The notes under the pieces: model-generated
The model's database searches: none
Told to the model about the DNA's origin: nothing
What the model saw: the letters and a program-made list of their open reading frames with translations, nothing else
Translations under genes and position numbers: made by a program
Origin: Thalassotalea_F euphylliae
GTDB taxonomy: Bacteria > Pseudomonadota > Gammaproteobacteria > Enterobacterales > Alteromonadaceae
DNA length: 64,000 nucleotides
Direction: 5' to 3'
Assembly: GCF_042682785.1 (NCBI RefSeq)
Contig: NZ_JBHUIB010000003.1
Coordinates: 806,001 to 870,000 of the forward strand
Shown here: piece by piece, positions 60,836-64,000 of the stretch
Layout of the letters: each line of letters starts with the position of its first letter
Numbering within the stretch: the first letter of the stretch is position 1

Positions 60836-61086
60836 GAGATCCTCGAAAAGCGAACTACCCGCTTTTTATAGACTGAACAAAATAAAAATGGTGGATAATT
60901 CTACACAAAATAAACGCGCAAAAGTAGCGTAAAATAAGGCTTTTTAATGTTTTTTTTATCCTAAATAACCGAGTATTTAGCGACAGATAAAATTTTGTAC
61001 AAATTGTGATGATTTCACTAATGAAGGAGATTCGCGACGATAATCCATGCTAAAATATCGCGTTTTTTATTAATTTTGAGAAATCC
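60836..61086. promoter_or_regulatory. Divergent pheS / yehS-like intergenic region
   Basis: A 251-bp AT-rich spacer. On the pheS side it has a hairpin (AAAAGCG, 7-nt loop, CGCTTTT) just before the ribosome site. I saw no attenuator with a T-run, no Phe codon run, and no clear sigma70 pair. Confidence 0.4.
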
Positions 61087-61740
61087 GTGACTAATAACGA
61101 CATTTTTAGACGCTTACGCTTTTGTTTTAACCTGAACGACCATCAAGTTAGGGACGTTTTCGCTTTAGCGGATGTAGGTGTCACTGAACAGCAAATTAGT
61201 CATTGGCTTAAAAAAGAAGACGATGTGCAACAGGTTAATATGCCAGATGCGAAGTTAGCTGCTTTCCTTAATGGCTTTATAACCTATAAACGCGGTCCGA
61301 AAGACGGTGATAAGCCTGCAATAGAAAAAAAGCTTAATAACAATCTTATTTTCACCAAGCTTAAAATTGCACTTAATTACAAGGCGGAAGACATTATCGC
61401 ACTATTAAGTTCTGTCGATTTTCGCTTAGGAAAGGCAGAGCTTAGTGCGTTTTTTAGAAAACCAGATCACAAACATTTTCGCGAGTGTAAAGATCAAGTA
61501 CTAAGGAACTTTCTTACTGCACTACAAAAACAAGAAAGGCCAACCGTTAATAACGCGCACTCTACCTCTGTAAACAAAGTACAGCCACAAAAGTCGCACG
61601 CTAAGAAAAGTGCAACTCAAAAAAGCAGCAAAAAAGATAAAAAGATTTACCACAACCCGAATGCCGCTAAACAAGATAGTAGCCGCAATGTTTTAAAATT
61701 AAAGCCAGAGCAAATCTGGGGTAAGAAAACTGAAGATTAA
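61087..61740 (+). CDS. YehS family (DUF1456) protein with basic C-terminal tail
   Basis: A 217-residue protein. Residues about 1-150 match E. coli YehS (156 residues) as two tandem DUF1456 helical repeats: NDIFRRLRFCFNL--QVRDVFAL and NNLIFTKLKIALNYKAEDIIALL, plus PDHKHFRECKDQVLRNFL. The extra 60 residues form a Lys/Ser-rich basic tail ending in a short ordered LKLKPEQIWGKK. Function is unknown. The start is GTG with a GAG upstream. A GNAT-like gene follows after 1 bp. Confidence 0.82.
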   Translation: MTNNDIFRRLRFCFNLNDHQVRDVFALADVGVTEQQISHWLKKEDDVQQVNMPDAKLAAFLNGFITYKRGPKDGDKPAIEKKLNNNLIFTKLKIALNYKAEDIIALLSSVDFRLGKAELSAFFRKPDHKHFRECKDQVLRNFLTALQKQERPTVNNAHSTSVNKVQPQKSHAKKSATQKSSKKDKKIYHNPNAAKQDSSRNVLKLKPEQIWGKKTED

Positions 61741-61741
61741 T

Positions 61742-62383
61742 ATGATGAATGAACTAACTTTTTCTTTCTCGCCACTAGAAATAAAAACAGAGTTTGATTG
61801 GCAGTTATGGCAAGAGCTAAATGTATTTGAAGGTGACGAACTCATCGCAAAAGCAGAGTTTGAGGTTATTACACTGAATAAAAATCGCGGTGCTAAGGAA
61901 ACCTACGAGAAGCTTGACGATCTGGGCGCGACAGATTGGGAATTACCGTTGAACTTGTTTTTTACTAAACAAAACTTAAACCCAACCACTAGTAAGTTAA
62001 TTGAAGCGAAAACAAACGACAAAAAAGCGCAACAACATATCATGCTCGAGGCTTTGTCTGTAACGCCTAACCGCAGACGCAAAGGTATTGCTAGATTAAT
62101 GCTTCAAAAAATAGTTGAGGAACACAACAAAGCCCAAAGCCTATTCACTTTGGCTATGCCAATGAGTAACTTTGTTGATGCAGATGCGTGTGAATTAGAA
62201 AGTGATAAAGTGTTTTATCAATCTTTGGATTTAATTAACGACGATACTAACCAGCAACAGGTTGTCGATTTTTTTTCACAAGTTGGCTTTAAAGCGTTGG
62301 AAGTAGACGAATCCTTGTTAGCAGAACCGTTGCCGTATGCCCTATTAGTGAGTTCACCTCAATTGATAGCCAAGGAACAGTAG
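61742..62383 (+). CDS. GNAT-like acetyltransferase-fold protein
   Basis: A 213-residue protein. The segment MLEALSVTPNRRRKGIARLMLQKIVEEHN (about 100-128) is a good GNAT motif A with the acetyl-CoA loop RRRKGIA. The N-terminal 95 residues are not a family I know. A second ATG directly follows the first. It starts 1 bp after the yehS-like stop, so the two are a tight pair. The acceptor is unknown. Confidence 0.7.
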   Translation: MMNELTFSFSPLEIKTEFDWQLWQELNVFEGDELIAKAEFEVITLNKNRGAKETYEKLDDLGATDWELPLNLFFTKQNLNPTTSKLIEAKTNDKKAQQHIMLEALSVTPNRRRKGIARLMLQKIVEEHNKAQSLFTLAMPMSNFVDADACELESDKVFYQSLDLINDDTNQQQVVDFFSQVGFKALEVDESLLAEPLPYALLVSSPQLIAKEQ

Positions 62384-62444
62384 TACTTCTTTTAAATGTC
62401 TAATTATATTAGCTAAACATGTATAACCTATAGTTACTTCTATA

Positions 62445-62472
62445 AAAAAGCCACCTACACAGGTGGCTTTTT
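62445..62472. terminator. Bidirectional terminator between the GNAT-like and chemoreceptor genes
   Basis: A 12-bp stem (AAAAAGCCACCT at 62445-62456) pairs with AGGTGGCTTTTT at 62461-62472, with loop ACAC and T-runs on both strands. Confidence 0.92.
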
Positions 62473-62482
62473 CTTATTCTCA

Positions 62483-64000
62483 TTAGAAGTCTTGCCATTC
62501 ATTAACGACAGTGTTTTGAGCTCTCCGCTGCACAGGGCGTGGGCGTCTAACTTCTCTTACCGGCTCTGGGATTACATTACTTCCTTCGTCACCTATTTTA
62601 AAGTTCGACACTTGTGCTAATAAGCTTTGCGCCTGGTCTTCCATTGACTTGCTGGCCGCTGTTGCTTCTTCTACGAGTGCAGCGTTTTGCTGAGTCATAG
62701 TATCCATTTGAGAGACTGCTCCACTTACTTCACTGATACCAGCAGATTGCTCGCGTCCTGCAGAATCAATGTCAGAAATCATGGTAACGACTTCTTGCAC
62801 TGCCGAGACCAGCTCGCCAAAGGTTTTACCTGTGTCGTCAACAAGCTTGCTACCTTGATTAACCGCATCAACACTGTCACTAATCAAACCTTTAATTTCT
62901 TTTGCGGCAGACGCACTGCGCTGTGCTAAGTTCCTAACTTCACTGGCAACGACAGCAAAACCTCTGCCTTGCTCTCCAGCGCGCGCTGCCTCTACGGCGG
63001 CATTCAAAGCTAATAGATTTGTTTGGAAGGCAATTTCATCGATAACACCAATGATGTCTGATATCTTCTTACTCGACTTTTCGATAGCTTCCATAGCAAT
63101 AATTGCATTGTTAACGACTTCTTTACCATCGCTTGCTTTGTTCATCGCGTTGGTTGACAGTTTTGTTGCTTCCGTTGCATTTTGGGCATTTTGTTGTACT
63201 GTTGATGTCAACTCTTCCATTGCGGCAGCCGTTTCTTCAAGGCTAGAGGCTTGAGATTCAGTTCGTTGGCTCAATTCATTATTACCTACTGCCAGCTCTC
63301 GAGATGACGTAAACACGTGATCCGCTGCATCACGAATCGTATGCATCATGCCACTCAAGTTATCCAACAACCCATTCATTGACTCGCCTAAGACATTAAA
63401 CTCTTCGCCCAAATCAACCTCAATAGAACTAGTTAAGTCGCCTTCGGCCATCGACATAATGGCTGATTTAATTTCAGCGATCGCTTGCTTACGCTGTGTG
63501 ATGTCTGTAGCGTATTTCACTACTTTGTAAGGGTTACCGTTCAAATCAAAAATGGGATTGTACGAGGCTTGAATCCACACTTCTTTGCCAAATTTTCCAA
63601 GTCGCTTGTATTCGCCAGAATCAAACTCACCTTGATTTAGTTTATGCCAAAACATTTGATATTCAGGAGAACGTGCTAACTCTGGCTCGGCAAACATACT
63701 GTGATGTTTACCGCGAATTTCTTCAATGCCATACCCCATGGTCAATAGGAAGTTGTCATTGGCATCGATAATGGTGCCGTCCATATTAAACTCAATAACC
63801 GCTTGTGACTTGCTGATCGCATCTATTTGGCCTGAGTAATTTGCATTTTGTAACTTTTGTTCCGTTACATCTGTCGCGTATTTAACGACTTTATAGGGGT
63901 TACCATTGGGATCTAATATTGGGTTATAAGAAGCTTGGATCCAAATTTCCCGTCCTCCTTTGGCAAGACGTTTGTACTCTCCCGTATCAAACAAACCTTG
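62483..64000 (-). CDS. PAS-containing methyl-accepting chemotaxis protein (5' end beyond the window)
   Basis: At least 505 residues; the gene continues past the right edge, because the only start nearby (63994) is a TTG inside a repeated PAS motif (QGLFDTGEYKRL). Two PAS/PAC units are visible, the second complete. No membrane helix is seen in the visible part. A HAMP-like linker precedes the signalling domain, whose hairpin tip IGVIDEIAFQTNLLALNAAVEAARAGEQ is near perfect. The end, NEWQDF, resembles the NWETF tether for CheR/CheB. It probably senses redox, light or oxygen through PAS and signals to CheA. Confidence 0.9.
   Translation of the reverse strand, partial: QGLFDTGEYKRLAKGGREIWIQASYNPILDPNGNPYKVVKYATDVTEQKLQNANYSGQIDAISKSQAVIEFNMDGTIIDANDNFLLTMGYGIEEIRGKHHSMFAEPELARSPEYQMFWHKLNQGEFDSGEYKRLGKFGKEVWIQASYNPIFDLNGNPYKVVKYATDITQRKQAIAEIKSAIMSMAEGDLTSSIEVDLGEEFNVLGESMNGLLDNLSGMMHTIRDAADHVFTSSRELAVGNNELSQRTESQASSLEETAAAMEELTSTVQQNAQNATEATKLSTNAMNKASDGKEVVNNAIIAMEAIEKSSKKISDIIGVIDEIAFQTNLLALNAAVEAARAGEQGRGFAVVASEVRNLAQRSASAAKEIKGLISDSVDAVNQGSKLVDDTGKTFGELVSAVQEVVTMISDIDSAGREQSAGISEVSGAVSQMDTMTQQNAALVEEATAASKSMEDQAQSLLAQVSNFKIGDEGSNVIPEPVREVRRPRPVQRRAQNTVVNEWQDF

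Noticed and set aside
60836..61086. pheM-like leader peptide and attenuator for pheST
   Set aside because: No short frame with a run of Phe codons and no terminator with a T-run was found upstream of pheS.
1..64000. tRNA, rRNA, CRISPR, prophage or transposase genes
   Set aside because: Apart from the MITE-containing spacer, gaps are short (under about 300 bp) and show no cloverleaf, spaced repeat array or integrase/transposase frame.

Overview
The window is chromosomal DNA from a marine gammaproteobacterium of the Alteromonadales. It is AT-rich, densely coded and dominated by one-to-one counterparts of Escherichia and Shewanella housekeeping genes. The gene order lrp/ald, trxB-aat-bpt-infA, clpA-clpS, cspD, icd, then rluE-nudJ-mnmA-hflD-purB is the backbone typical of Shewanella, Pseudoalteromonas and Colwellia relatives. 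A second, monomeric isocitrate dehydrogenase next to the dimeric one, a PdsO/PdsR/PdsS module and a MITE-like repeat ending in ACCAATT suggest a Colwelliaceae-like or Pseudoalteromonadaceae-like marine organism. This placement is inference. I saw no tRNA, rRNA, CRISPR array, prophage, transposase or plasmid gene.

Layout. 1-3.4 kb: an EF-hand protein followed by a poorly characterised run (SnoaL-like, DUF417 membrane protein, CHK-type kinase, small membrane protein). 3.4-8 kb: nitroreductase, DoxX, signal peptide peptidase sppA, asparaginase ansA. 8-14.6 kb: a 928-residue DUF349 protein with yeaC and a zinc-ribbon membrane protein, an alanine/glycine:cation symporter, an M14 carboxypeptidase and a thioredoxin-like protein. 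14.7-21.5 kb: a minus-strand cell-envelope and translation block (ftsK-lolA-rarA-crcB-serS) and lrp. 21.6-30 kb: ald, trxB, aat, bpt, infA, clpA, clpS, cspD and icd, which link alanine metabolism, thiol redox, the N-end rule pathway and the TCA cycle. 30.2-34.8 kb: an accessory insertion (SGNH hydrolase, orphan solute-binding protein, LysE exporter, monomeric isocitrate dehydrogenase). 34.9-40.6 kb: rluE-nudJ-mnmA-hflD-purB and roxA, a ribosome, tRNA and purine block.

40.6-49.2 kb: a GNAT protein, a DUF4826-like protein, leucine dehydrogenase, a small membrane protein, metC, a 266-bp MITE-like element, and divergent polB/dinG sharing a LexA (SOS) box. 49.2-54.6 kb: an orphan periplasmic binding protein, then pdsO, pdsR and pdsS, the accessory and signalling genes of the proteobacterial dedicated sortase system, but with no sortase or VIT-domain target beside them. 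A PEP-CTERM-like secreted protein lies directly downstream. 54.6-64 kb: a small 2OG-Fe(II) oxygenase, queE/queC for queuosine, DUF2937, pheS-pheT-ihfA, a YehS-type protein with a basic tail, a GNAT-like protein, and a PAS-containing chemoreceptor cut by the window edge.

The most interesting signals are the sortase-less Pds module with its putative RR binding array, the paired unrelated isocitrate dehydrogenases, the structured MITE-like repeat, a DinG that lacks one of its four Fe-S cysteines, and the uncharacterised left-hand gene run.
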